Shown in pieces: positions 43,885-52,920 of a DNA stretch of 64,000 bases; position 1 is the stretch's first letter; every line of letters starts with the position of its first letter. The position numbers and the translations under genes are program-made. The stretch comes from Chitinophaga flava (lineage in GTDB: Bacteria > Bacteroidota > Bacteroidia > Chitinophagales > Chitinophagaceae), in NCBI RefSeq assembly GCF_003308995.1, contig NZ_QFFJ01000001.1:558001-622000 (forward strand), written 5' to 3'. The notes under the pieces were generated by a model. It was not told where the DNA came from. It ran no database searches and saw only the letters and a list, made by a program, of their open reading frames with translations.

Positions 43885-46800
43885 TTAGAAATTTACGTTA
43901 AGGCCAACGGTATAAGTTCTCATGATCGGGTAAAATTCTCCTGCAGTATTCGTCTGCTCTACATCAAAACCAGGGAAGAATTTATCCCAGGTGAACAGGT
44001 TTTGTCCACTCACATATACCCTTACTGATTTGATCTTTGCTCTGCTGGTCAGAGATTTAGGCACTGTATAACCCAGTACTACGTTTTTGAGTCGCAGATA
44101 AGCACCGGAACGCATCCAGTAGGAAGAAGTCACGTAGTTATTGGCGATGCTGTTGGCTGTTAGTCTTGGATAAGCTGCATTGGGATTATCTGGCGTCCAG
44201 TAATCTTTCTGGTGCTCAAACATCGTTCCCTGGAAATTGGCGGAATAGAAAGGCTGTGCACCGGTACCGGACATATAGTTGTTACGTTTGCCTACACCCT
44301 GCAAAAATATATTCAGATCAAATCCTTTATACTGGCCGTTGAGGTTAAGGCTGTATTCATAACGGGGGAAGGAGTTGCCCAGCACTACGCGGTCGTAGGC
44401 ATCGATTTTACCATCCGGTTTGCCATTAGGACCGCTGATGTCTGCATAACGGATATCGCCGGGTTTTGTATTGGCGAAGTGGAAAGGTGCTTTATCTATT
44501 TCTTCCTGCGACTGGAACAGGCCCTCAGCCTGATAGCCGTAGTAGGAATTCAAGGGATAACCTTCCCGCATGATCAGTGCACCATTGATGTATTCTTTAC
44601 CACCCAGGCTCACCACTTCATTCTTCACATCAGAAAGATTGGCCTGTACAGAATACGTGAACTCACCGGCACGGTCTTTCCAGCCGATACCGAGTTCCCA
44701 ACCGGTGTTGCGCATAGATCCGATGTTTACAAAAGGCGCGCCCAGTCCTACATAAGCAGGTACACCGTCCAACTGCAACATGTCAATGATGTTGCGTTTG
44801 AAGTAGTCGGCAGTAACAGTCAGGTGGTTGTTGAGTGTGGTGAAGTCAATACCTACGTCCATGATTTTGGAAGTCTCCCACCGGATGTAAGGGTTGGCAG
44901 CAGTGCTGAGTGCATAACCGGCATTCACCACATTACCGAAGTAATAGTTGTTGGCGTTGCCGGTGCTATACATCGCATAAGTGGGATAATAGTTGGCCAC
45001 ACCATCTACCACCAGGTCCTGGTTGCCCAATGCACCATAGGAGCCTCTGATCTTAGCGCTGTTAATGACATTACTGATAGACTTCCAGAAATTTTCTTCT
45101 GAAATCCTCCAGCCGGCAGACACGGAGGGGAAGAGTTTCCACCAGTTGTCTTTTCTGAAGCGGGAAGACGCGTCAAAGCGACCGTTGAGTTCCAGCAGGT
45201 ATTTTTCTTTGTAATTGTAATTGATCCTGGAATAGGCAGAAGCCATGGCGTATTCACTTTGTGACCCGGAGAGTGTTTGCCCCAGCGGGTCTGCGGCATC
45301 CAGGTATGGCAGTGAAGGAGAAATCAGATTCTGACGTTGTGTGTTGATATAACTTGTTTTAAACAACTCTGTGGTGAAACCACCCAATACAGCGAAACCA
45401 TGTTGGCCCATATTCCAGTTGTAGCTGGCCTGAGAACGGAATACGTTGCGGGTAGTTTGTGAAGTATTGTCGTACAAAGCGTTGTTGGCAGGCCAGTTGC
45501 GGGCAAAGAGCAGTTTGTTGTTGGCCACATCTGCTGTATAGATTTTGTATTGGTCCTGCAGCTGTCTTGCATGGCCATTGGCAGTGTTGGAGCTGTAGCT
45601 GGCCAATAGTTCCATGCCTTTGATTGGTTTGTAAGTAAGGGTGCCGGTGAGGATACGGGAATCGGTGACGCGTTTGTCGAAGCCGCCGTCTTTAGCCTGT
45701 GCAGCGGGGTTCATGTTAGACCATCCTTCTCCCCATTCACCGGTATTAAACTGACCGGGCGCAATAGCCGGCAGACCTATCATAGCGCGGATAATGCCCT
45801 GCGGAGTAGACTGGCCGGGCCAGGAACGTTCAGACCTGTTTACTACTACATCGGCAGAAGCAGACAGTTTGCTGGTGAGCGCGATATCTGTATTAAAACG
45901 TAGGTCGAGGCGTTTGAAGTTAGTGTTGGCGGTGAGGCCGTTCTGATCCAGGTAACCACCGGAGCCAAATACTTTGATTTTATCTGTACCAGCCGACAGG
46001 CTCAGGTTGTGATTATGCATGATACCATTGTTGACCAGGATCAGGTCTTTCCAGTTGGTATTATAGCGGGCGAAATTATCTGGTCCCAGTTTTTCATAGT
46101 CAGCGATCTGCTGGGTAAAAGCAGGAGGCAAACCACTGTTTACCTGTGCCACATCCCACAGTTTCATATGGTCCAGACCATCCACCTTTTTAGGAAGATT
46201 GGTAGGTGTTTGTTTGGCGAGATAACCATTATAACTGATGTTCACGCCGCTGATCCCTCTTTTGGTAGTGATGAGGATAACGCCGTTGGCTGCACGGGAA
46301 CCGTAGATAGCGGCGGCAGCAGCATCTTTCAATACGGAGATGCTGGCAATGTTGTTAGGATCAATCGCATCGAGGCTCATCTCGATATTGTCTACCAGTA
46401 CCAGCGGGTTCTGACCGGCATTGATGGAGCCGATACCACGGATACGGATAGTACCTGCATCACCACCCGGCACACCGGACTGCTGTGTAACAGTTACGCC
46501 CGGCGCCACGCCCTGTAAGGCCAGGGAGGCCGAAGCCACAGAACGGGTGTTCATCGTTTTTCCATCTACTACTGATACGGCGCCTGTAAGGTTTACTTTT
46601 TTCTGGGTACCATAACCTACCACTACCACTTCCCCAATTTGTTTATTGGCCGGTTCCAGGAAGATGTTTACTTCCTGCTGGCTGCTGGCTTCCACTTCCG
46701 TTGTCTTATATCCCACAAATGAGAAAACAAGTGTAGCCGTTGCCGTAGTTCCGGAAAACTGAAAATCGCCATTGGCATTGGTAGTACCACCTTTAACGGT

Positions 46801-46965
46801 GCCTTTCATGACTACGTTCACACCGATGAGCGGTGTCCCGTCAGCATCTTTTACTCTTCCTTTAAATAAAAAGCTTTTCTGCCCAAAGGCCTCCGGATGT
46901 TGGAGGATGGCGAGCAACAGCAGCAGGATACTGCCTGTTCGCCAGCGGCGTGCAAGTTTTCCCAT
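43885..46965 (-). CDS. SusC/RagA TonB-dependent receptor 2 (no STN)
   Basis: The protein has 1026 residues with a signal peptide (cleavage near AFGQ, about 28), then a carboxypeptidase-regulatory-like domain (FLFKGRVKDADGTPLIGVNVV), plug (VVVGYGTQKKVNLTGAVS, IRGIGSINAGQNPLVLVDNIE) and barrel. It lacks the STN domain of receptor 1, so it is not directly wired to a FecR/sigma pair; none lies next to it. It forms an outer-membrane importer with SusD 2. Confidence 0.95.
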   Translation of the reverse strand: MGKLARRWRTGSILLLLLAILQHPEAFGQKSFLFKGRVKDADGTPLIGVNVVMKGTVKGGTTNANGDFQFSGTTATATLVFSFVGYKTTEVEASSQQEVNIFLEPANKQIGEVVVVGYGTQKKVNLTGAVSVVDGKTMNTRSVASASLALQGVAPGVTVTQQSGVPGGDAGTIRIRGIGSINAGQNPLVLVDNIEMSLDAIDPNNIASISVLKDAAAAAIYGSRAANGVILITTKRGISGVNISYNGYLAKQTPTNLPKKVDGLDHMKLWDVAQVNSGLPPAFTQQIADYEKLGPDNFARYNTNWKDLILVNNGIMHNHNLSLSAGTDKIKVFGSGGYLDQNGLTANTNFKRLDLRFNTDIALTSKLSASADVVVNRSERSWPGQSTPQGIIRAMIGLPAIAPGQFNTGEWGEGWSNMNPAAQAKDGGFDKRVTDSRILTGTLTYKPIKGMELLASYSSNTANGHARQLQDQYKIYTADVANNKLLFARNWPANNALYDNTSQTTRNVFRSQASYNWNMGQHGFAVLGGFTTELFKTSYINTQRQNLISPSLPYLDAADPLGQTLSGSQSEYAMASAYSRINYNYKEKYLLELNGRFDASSRFRKDNWWKLFPSVSAGWRISEENFWKSISNVINSAKIRGSYGALGNQDLVVDGVANYYPTYAMYSTGNANNYYFGNVVNAGYALSTAANPYIRWETSKIMDVGIDFTTLNNHLTVTADYFKRNIIDMLQLDGVPAYVGLGAPFVNIGSMRNTGWELGIGWKDRAGEFTYSVQANLSDVKNEVVSLGGKEYINGALIMREGYPLNSYYGYQAEGLFQSQEEIDKAPFHFANTKPGDIRYADISGPNGKPDGKIDAYDRVVLGNSFPRYEYSLNLNGQYKGFDLNIFLQGVGKRNNYMSGTGAQPFYSANFQGTMFEHQKDYWTPDNPNAAYPRLTANSIANNYVTSSYWMRSGAYLRLKNVVLGYTVPKSLTSRAKIKSVRVYVSGQNLFTWDKFFPGFDVEQTNTAGEFYPIMRTYTVGLNVNF

Positions 46966-47068
46966 AGAAAACGAATTTTGATTGATAAAATGAACTTGAC
47001 TTAAAAATTAATGGTTGACATAGTCCAGCATTATGGTTGTACCGGATAATTACAGGTTGATGATTAAT

Positions 47069-47386
47069 TTATGCTTCGAACATTATTTTGGTTACAGTAT
47101 TCATATAGGCTTTAACGTTAGACTGCCGGAAGAGATCCCGGAAACTTTGCGGTTTTATCGTTGGTACCCGGACAGCCACGATCCGGCTTTGTGTCCGGGC
47201 AGCGAGGGTATTCCAGGCTCCCCGGCCGATGCCGGCGTTGGAGGCCCGGTATTCCCAGCGGTTTTCCGACAGGTGGTACAGGTCATTGTGTGTGCTGCCA
47301 CAGAAGATCAGTTGATGATCATTTCCAGCATAGACAGACAGGAACAGCACTAGCCATACACTGGTGACTAATAACTTTAGTTTCAT
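47069..47386 (-). pseudogene. Short secreted ORF, probable gene remnant
   Basis: 105 residues with a good signal peptide (MKLKLLVTSVWLVLFLSVYA) and then GNDHQLIFCGSTHNDLYHL. The start resembles a larger Bacteroidota secreted protein that I know only as hypothetical. After about residue 40 the chain turns Arg/Ala/Asn-rich with no fold signature, as expected after a frameshift. It ends 103 bases before SusC 2 starts. It could instead be a real small protein; the evidence is thin. Confidence 0.35.
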
Positions 47387-47635
47387 CAGAACGTGTGTAG
47401 AATTTTGGTTGCTTTTATAAAATAAATGGCCAAAAGAGCATACTTTATAACATAATTGCCATTACAGACCTCAATATAGTAATTCTTTTAAAAAACAAAC
47501 CTATAATTAATTAATTATTTTAAAAACAAAGAAAAAATATTGGCTGGCAGTGGTTTTTAGCAAGTTATCCTATAGGCAGCAAGACAACCGGCGCCGTATA
47601 AAAGCACCTCAACACCTCATGAATATTATAAATAG
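47387..47635. other. AT-rich gap
   Basis: About 250 bases upstream of the remnant and downstream of the SGNH gene. AT-rich with A/T runs; I see no gene and no strong hairpin. Confidence 0.4.
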
Positions 47636-48352
47636 CTAACGATTCAACATTCTTTTCAGAAACGCCGGATAGGTGTTCCCGTTATCAGTACCTGCCCCCT
47701 CCATAAATGCCCCATAAGTAATACTGTCTCCAAAACAAAGGATACGATGATGTTTGCGTAACAGCCGGTGCGCCTTCAGATAGCGGTACAACTGATCTGC
47801 TATAAACCGGTACCCTTCTGCGGTAGGATGAATACCATCTTCCTTGCCCATATTAGCTGCATTCACAATCAGAGAAGAGGCCGTTCTGACAGGCTCCCCA
47901 CGCCGCTGGAAAATATCCCGCAGATCCAGGAAATACACTTGTTCCGTAACAGCTATCTGTTGTACAATAGTCCGGACATTATCCAGCTTCCGGTTAGGAT
48001 CTACCGGATACAACGCACGCGGATGACGCTGAAACAGATACCCTGTATCTACCGGCAGAGAACTCATCAGCACCACCACCGCACCTTCCTTTCGCAACTG
48101 CTGCACCAGGCTCCGGTACTGCGTTGCAAACTGCTCCTCACTCACCAGCTTACTGGAATTAACCATATCATTGGTCCCCACCATCATCACTACCAGGTCA
48201 GGATGCAACGCCAGCACATCTTTATCAACTCTTGTCAGCAGATCGCTGGTATTATTATCGGCAATACCTTTATTGATCACCGTATAAGAACGGGAGGTAC
48301 AGGAAACACAGGCCACCACATAGGTGCATAGGAGAAGGATTCTGAAGTTCAT
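47636..48352 (-). CDS. SGNH/GDSL hydrolase lipoprotein with permuted block order
   Basis: The protein has 238 residues from ATG at 48352 (MNFRILLLCTYVVACVSC, lipobox Cys). Numbering from the in-frame TTG three codons up, the blocks run: Gly32 in NKGIADNNTSD (block II), GTND at 62-65 (block III), DGIHPTAEGY with Asp175 and His178 (block V), and only then ILCFGDSITYG with nucleophile Ser213 (block I) near the C-terminus. In ordinary SGNH hydrolases block I is N-terminal. The C-terminal piece (ending NTYPAFLKRMLNR) joins naturally to the N-terminal piece (SYTVINKGIA), so the gene looks circularly permuted. Expected activity: ester hydrolysis (acyl or acetyl groups), perhaps on glycans. Confidence 0.85.
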   Translation of the reverse strand: MNFRILLLCTYVVACVSCTSRSYTVINKGIADNNTSDLLTRVDKDVLALHPDLVVMMVGTNDMVNSSKLVSEEQFATQYRSLVQQLRKEGAVVVLMSSLPVDTGYLFQRHPRALYPVDPNRKLDNVRTIVQQIAVTEQVYFLDLRDIFQRRGEPVRTASSLIVNAANMGKEDGIHPTAEGYRFIADQLYRYLKAHRLLRKHHRILCFGDSITYGAFMEGAGTDNGNTYPAFLKRMLNR

Positions 48353-48400
48353 GGCAGACAAAATAATTCTTTTCAGTATTTTTATCTTTCTATTATTTCA

Positions 48401-49954
48401 GTGAACACAGGTTTAAATAAACTATTTCATCACATGTTTAGTCAAGGTAACCCGATACTATTAACCGATGCCATCAACACGGGGCTTATTGATGAACTCC
48501 ACTACGACTTCCGGCTGCTCAACAGCAGTTGTCCCGGGCTGAAAATACTGGTATTTGAAACAGATGTGGAAACAGACCAGTATATAGACCTCTATGATAT
48601 TTATGCTGAAGATGATATCGCCGGAATGATTTTTAACGGCCATCTTCATGTACGCAATGCCATCATCGATTATGAGCTGGACACCTATTCCGCCTTTCTG
48701 TTGGTAAAGGGCAATCTCACCTGCGACAATCTGGTAGCGGGTTGTACGGAAATACATGTCAAAGGCGATGTAAATGTTCTTCATACCTTCATCGGATATT
48801 ACAACCATGGTGAGGTACACATTGAAGGAGATCTTCACGCAGGCTTATGGATAGAAGATGACCATCATACCACCGTCAACGGAAAAGTGAATGCTGTTAC
48901 CTTTTGCAGAAGCTGGCATATAGCAGCACCCGACTTCACTGACTGGCGCGACATCCTGCTGCCGGAAGCAGCCGCTGAACTGATGAAGGATGATTATCTT
49001 TTTTCCGGAAATGTAGATCTGATCCATAAAATAAAAGAAGGCCAGCCTGTTTTTAAACAAGTACTCCAGCACATCCGCATTACCCTGGATGACTTTTACC
49101 AGCTGCATCAAAACAATCTCTATCCACCGGACATGGATAAGCTCACCATGGTGGAAGACAAGTGGGTAGTCAGTTGTATGAGGTCCGGACACCTACCAGG
49201 TGATCAGGAACACGGCTCCATCTTTATCATGAATCATCGTGCAGACCTGTCATTTTTTATGATGAAAGAAAATGACCACCTGATTTGTCTTTGTGATGAG
49301 GGAGATAATGAATATGAAGATATAGTCCGGGATTCGCCACAGGAAAGGGAACTACGCCGTTATTTCTCCAGAGCACAGGAAATAGTAAGTACCAAAGAGA
49401 AATGGAATGCGCAATACAAAACGGCCATCAATAAAGAAGAACTATGGCATTTGATATGGATGCTGAATCCTACTGATGACGTGGAAGCATTTAAACTAAC
49501 GGCCACGGCTATCTTCAACCGGGTTGTGCTGGCAGCGGAGTACCCTTATGCTTACATCCACAACACGTATCAGGATGACAGTGAAAAAAGAGGGCTGGCC
49601 GATGCGCCCGCCTTTAGTGTACCCATAGCATTGCTCGACGGCCTGCTCTCACATGGGCTACTGGCTGAAATACCCGTCCACCGACCACTTGCCGATGAAA
49701 TTACAGCACTCAACCAGCTGGGTACCTTGTACTGGAACACCACGTTTCAATACCCGGAAAGTTATGCCAGCACACCGATAGATGCCCAATACCTGCAATT
49801 TGTAAACAGCCAGCTACAGCAATATGAAATGGGGATCATCCGTCTGAATCCTGGCATAGACAATTATATCCTGGCCTGTATTCCACTTCGTGAACTGACA
49901 GCTATCACGGAGAAGATGTTATTATTTAAGATCCAGACAGATTACCTCATCTAA
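48401..49954 (+). CDS. Unknown protein with beta-helix-like N-terminal half
   Basis: The protein has up to 517 residues from GTG at 48401; ATG at 48434 is an alternative start. No signal peptide. Residues about 60-170 show short strands with regular turns (GHLHVRNAIIDYE, LLVKGNLTCDNLVAGCTEIHVKGDVNVLHTFIGYY, GEVHIEGDLHAGLWIE), like the bactofilin or other polymer-forming beta-helix folds. The rest (170-517) is helical and acidic with no family I know. Divergent from the SGNH gene, with 48 bases between starts. Function unknown. Confidence 0.7.
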   Translation: MNTGLNKLFHHMFSQGNPILLTDAINTGLIDELHYDFRLLNSSCPGLKILVFETDVETDQYIDLYDIYAEDDIAGMIFNGHLHVRNAIIDYELDTYSAFLLVKGNLTCDNLVAGCTEIHVKGDVNVLHTFIGYYNHGEVHIEGDLHAGLWIEDDHHTTVNGKVNAVTFCRSWHIAAPDFTDWRDILLPEAAAELMKDDYLFSGNVDLIHKIKEGQPVFKQVLQHIRITLDDFYQLHQNNLYPPDMDKLTMVEDKWVVSCMRSGHLPGDQEHGSIFIMNHRADLSFFMMKENDHLICLCDEGDNEYEDIVRDSPQERELRRYFSRAQEIVSTKEKWNAQYKTAINKEELWHLIWMLNPTDDVEAFKLTATAIFNRVVLAAEYPYAYIHNTYQDDSEKRGLADAPAFSVPIALLDGLLSHGLLAEIPVHRPLADEITALNQLGTLYWNTTFQYPESYASTPIDAQYLQFVNSQLQQYEMGIIRLNPGIDNYILACIPLRELTAITEKMLLFKIQTDYLI

Positions 49955-49965
49955 AATTTTTTATC

Positions 49966-50349
49966 TCAGAGCACCAGCTGCTGATGCAGCCTTTGCAAGG
50001 TGGCTGCTGCGTCTGTACACAGGCCGCCATGTGTTTTGGAGGTTTGTATAATGGTGCTTCTGGTAGCAGTCAGCCAGCGGAAACGGGAGGCCAGGTCCAG
50101 CATACCGATAGGGCCACCCTGAGGGCCGCCTGCACATATTTTTTCAATAGCACAGAGATAAGCCTGTACTTCCGGGATATTGATATCGGGAAATAATGCA
50201 CGCAACCGTGTCTCACAGAGGTGATAGCTTGCCTGCAGGAATTTTTGTTTTTTACAATAGAGCATAACACCTACGTTGAGAAATTCCTCCCGCTCCACCC
50301 GTGGCACTACGCGTATAACGGCGTACTCATATAAGTGATTTTCTTGCAT
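49966..50349 (-). CDS. DUF3037 protein
   Basis: The protein has 127 residues matching DUF3037: YEYAVIRVVPRVEREEFLNVGVMLYCKKQKFL near the start and FRWLTATRSTIIQTSKTHGG near the end. Function unknown. It overlaps the end of the HipA-like kinase gene by 23 bases, and such pairs occur in many bacteria (from memory), suggesting a shared job, possibly as partner or regulator of the kinase. Confidence 0.85.
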   Translation of the reverse strand: MQENHLYEYAVIRVVPRVEREEFLNVGVMLYCKKQKFLQASYHLCETRLRALFPDINIPEVQAYLCAIEKICAGGPQGGPIGMLDLASRFRWLTATRSTIIQTSKTHGGLCTDAAATLQRLHQQLVL

Positions 50350-51121
50350 ATACTGCTTCTTTTACAAAAATTGCTGAGGAGGCTATCCTCGTGATTAAAA
50401 ACTGTGCATATACTTCCCTGCGTTCCGCCACCGTAATGGTTTCCGGACCATCAAGCCATTCTTCCGGCACCATGTCTACAATAGCGCGGATACGCTCCGG
50501 TGTAAGGATAGCACGGAAAGCACTGTCTGTTGCCTCCAGTTCGGAAGCCTGCGGCAGCAGCACATGGTCCTTTACTTTGGCAAATGGCCTGATAGCCTGT
50601 TCTTCCCAGTTGTCCCAGGAATGATGAAAATACAGAGACGCACCATGATCTATCAGCCACAGCTCCTGATGCCACATGAGCATATTAGTATTGCGTACTG
50701 TACGGTCTACGTTGGTCAGCAGGCAATCCATCCATACGATCTTTGAAGCGAGGACCGGATCGATAGTGGTGACTACCGGATCATAAGTTACGGAGCCGGA
50801 GAGATAATGCAGTGCCAGGTTAAGTCCTACGCTCGATTTGAGGAGGTCCTGTATTTCCTCATCTCCTTCTGTACGGCCGAAATCGGTGTCCAGGCCCGCA
50901 AATACAATTTCCGGCACTTTCAGGCCCAGTGCCCGGGCTACTTCTCCGCCAATGAGTTCTGCAATCAATGCTTTTACGCCTTGTCCTGCGCCTCTGAATT
51001 TCAACACATACAGGAAGCCGTCGTCGGCCTCTGCAAGGGCTGGCAACGAACCGCCTTCCCGCAGCGGGGTCACGTACCTGGTTACCTGTACGGTCCTGAG
51101 TGGATAATACTGATGATTCAT
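50327..51121 (-). CDS. HipA-like kinase-fold protein
   Basis: The protein has 264 residues from ATG at 51121 (MNHQYYPLRTVQVTRYV); another ATG at 51172 would add 17 residues and is less likely. It has the stand-alone HipA-like fold: FLYVLKFRGAGQGVKALIAELIGGEVARALGLKVPEI (ATP-site region), DCLLTNVDRTVRNTNML (catalytic Asp and Asn) and LWLIDHGASLYFHHSW (DFG-like DHG). There is no HipB-type antitoxin beside it; instead the next gene is a DUF3037 protein, overlapping by 23 bases. A Ser/Thr kinase role is likely, the target unknown. Confidence 0.8.
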   Translation of the reverse strand: MNHQYYPLRTVQVTRYVTPLREGGSLPALAEADDGFLYVLKFRGAGQGVKALIAELIGGEVARALGLKVPEIVFAGLDTDFGRTEGDEEIQDLLKSSVGLNLALHYLSGSVTYDPVVTTIDPVLASKIVWMDCLLTNVDRTVRNTNMLMWHQELWLIDHGASLYFHHSWDNWEEQAIRPFAKVKDHVLLPQASELEATDSAFRAILTPERIRAIVDMVPEEWLDGPETITVAERREVYAQFLITRIASSAIFVKEAVYARKSLI

Positions 51122-51212
51122 ACCTGATGTTACTGTTTCCTTCCCATACGGGAAGGCCTGAAAATAGATCATTTTTTTCAGAAATCAGGAACAGTGGAGC
51201 CTAAGAGGGGTT

Positions 51213-52193
51213 TCATCTTACAAAAACAACCTGCCAGTCGTTTTTTATACTGATCACATTCCAGCCATATTGATGGGCCCAGTTCAACGACAGGTTATCA
51301 TCTTCTTCATAAGCAAATTCCCGGTCGTCATCATCATGGTGAATAAGCAACTGCAGGGAGGGATAAGTGTTTCCCTGACAAAAGCGAAGCATATAGATAT
51401 CACCACCACCGCCTACATTACCACAGGCCAGAATGGGACGTTTACCGATGTAATACTGGATATTCACCGGCTTCTCCTTTTTATCGTTGAGTGTGCTCAG
51501 TCCTTTCAGTCGTATAATATCGTTTACGCCTGCACTATCTACATACTGATATCTGAAGCTAGAGCCTATCACCTGTTCCGGCGGAATACCGTAATACTGC
51601 CAGGATATGGTCCTCATAAATTCAGCGGTGCCACCTGAACAGATAAATGTTTTAAACTGATTGTAACGCAGATAATTGAGCAGTTCCACCTGAGGCTGAT
51701 ACACCAGCTGTGCGATGGGCACGTTTAATACGGGATGACGCACCGATTCAAAAAATTGCAGGGCTACCTTGCGAAAGTCAGCTTCTGTCATACCGGTATG
51801 GGTAAGGTCCATCAGCTCCAGTAGCTCTTTACGGCCCATGTTCTTCAGAAATTTTTTATCCCGATCGATTATGGCCTTGAAAGGCTGTTTATTCCTCAGT
51901 GCCGGGTGTTGCATCACCATCTGGTTGATACGGTACATCACAAACATCTCCTGCACTACTGGTTTTTCGGCCCACAACGTTCCATCGTTATCGAAAGTGG
52001 CGATACGATCTTCCGGTGGTACGTACTGGGCTGAATGTTCGGTGGTGACGGCCGTCACAAAACGGATGATAGCTTCTTTGGCATAACCATCATTCCAGGA
52101 GGGCAAAGGATCTCCCTGTGCCCGGCCAGACAGGGGCAGCAGCCACGTGCATATAATCCACAACAGGGCTACGCCCCTAAACAGCTTTATCAT
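51213..52193 (-). CDS. Secreted HAD-superfamily phosphatase
   Basis: The protein has 326 residues with a signal peptide (cleavage near SGRAQG, about 25). HAD motifs: I, FDNDGTLW (nucleophile Asp and acid Asp); II, ICSGGTAEF; and the Mg-binding GNVGGGGDIYML near the end (motif IV). A helical cap (about 85-150) lies between. It likely removes phosphate from small molecules in the periplasm. It starts 2 bases after the PepSY-like gene ends, so the two are co-expressed. Confidence 0.85.
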   Translation of the reverse strand: MIKLFRGVALLWIICTWLLPLSGRAQGDPLPSWNDGYAKEAIIRFVTAVTTEHSAQYVPPEDRIATFDNDGTLWAEKPVVQEMFVMYRINQMVMQHPALRNKQPFKAIIDRDKKFLKNMGRKELLELMDLTHTGMTEADFRKVALQFFESVRHPVLNVPIAQLVYQPQVELLNYLRYNQFKTFICSGGTAEFMRTISWQYYGIPPEQVIGSSFRYQYVDSAGVNDIIRLKGLSTLNDKKEKPVNIQYYIGKRPILACGNVGGGGDIYMLRFCQGNTYPSLQLLIHHDDDDREFAYEEDDNLSLNWAHQYGWNVISIKNDWQVVFVR

Positions 52194-52195
52194 AC

Positions 52196-52741
52196 TTATC
52201 TTCTTTCTTTGAGGAAGTCCCCGTCTTTATTAAAAAAGAGACGTCTGATATCATTACCTTTTACAATCAGCACTTCCCATTCTGCTTTTATTTTGGTAGG
52301 GGTGATCAGCCTTCTCACTTTGTCTTTGAGAATGCGGAATCCTTCGTAGTGATTACCTATGTAGTCATCGATCTTTACCGGCAGTGTTACATCCCTGGCT
52401 CTTTCACTGGCCCTGATCAGGTTGCCTTGCGCATCATAAACCGCTTCTATATCTACCCCTTTTCCCGTCATGCTAAGTGTGTAATACTGGTCATTGGGGC
52501 TGGGCGTATTTTGTTCTTCTATGAGCCATTCTCTTTTAAATACTGCCGGAGGGAGTTTCATGATCTGGGTGAGGTTGGCAGTAGGGAATTTCTGCATGTA
52601 GGCAGCCACCACTTCCGGCGGCAGGTCTTGTTTATTGATACGTTCTGCTCTTAGTATGGTTTCCTGGTCCTGGGCTACAGTCTTTAACCCAGGGAGGGCA
52701 CATAACAGCAGCAGCACGAAACATACTTTCACTGTTTTCAT
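52196..52741 (-). CDS. Secreted PepSY-like protein
   Basis: The protein has 181 residues with a signal peptide (MKTVKVCFVLLLLCALPGLKTVAQ). Two similar units, VVAAYMQKFPTANLTQIMKLPPAVFKREW and later KIDDYIGNHYEGFRILKDKVRRL-KAEWEVLI, with a strand pair (YYTLSMTGKGVDIEAVYDAQGNLIRAS), resemble PepSY-like/BLIP-like repeats of Bacteroidota. The role is unknown. First gene of a two-gene unit with the HAD phosphatase, perhaps a partner or inhibitor. Confidence 0.65.
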   Translation of the reverse strand: MKTVKVCFVLLLLCALPGLKTVAQDQETILRAERINKQDLPPEVVAAYMQKFPTANLTQIMKLPPAVFKREWLIEEQNTPSPNDQYYTLSMTGKGVDIEAVYDAQGNLIRASERARDVTLPVKIDDYIGNHYEGFRILKDKVRRLITPTKIKAEWEVLIVKGNDIRRLFFNKDGDFLKERR

Positions 52742-52920
52742 ATACTATGTTTTTTATCGTTTATAATCAACCGTATCTTGTTAGAACAGCTACCGGCACT
52801 AAATAGTTTTACGTTTCCCCACTGCTTACTGCTAAAATCAGGGGATGAAATACAGATTCCGATTTGTTTGCTATATTTAGGCGGAAGAAAAAATCCAAAC
52901 AGATATTGTCCAGGTCATCT

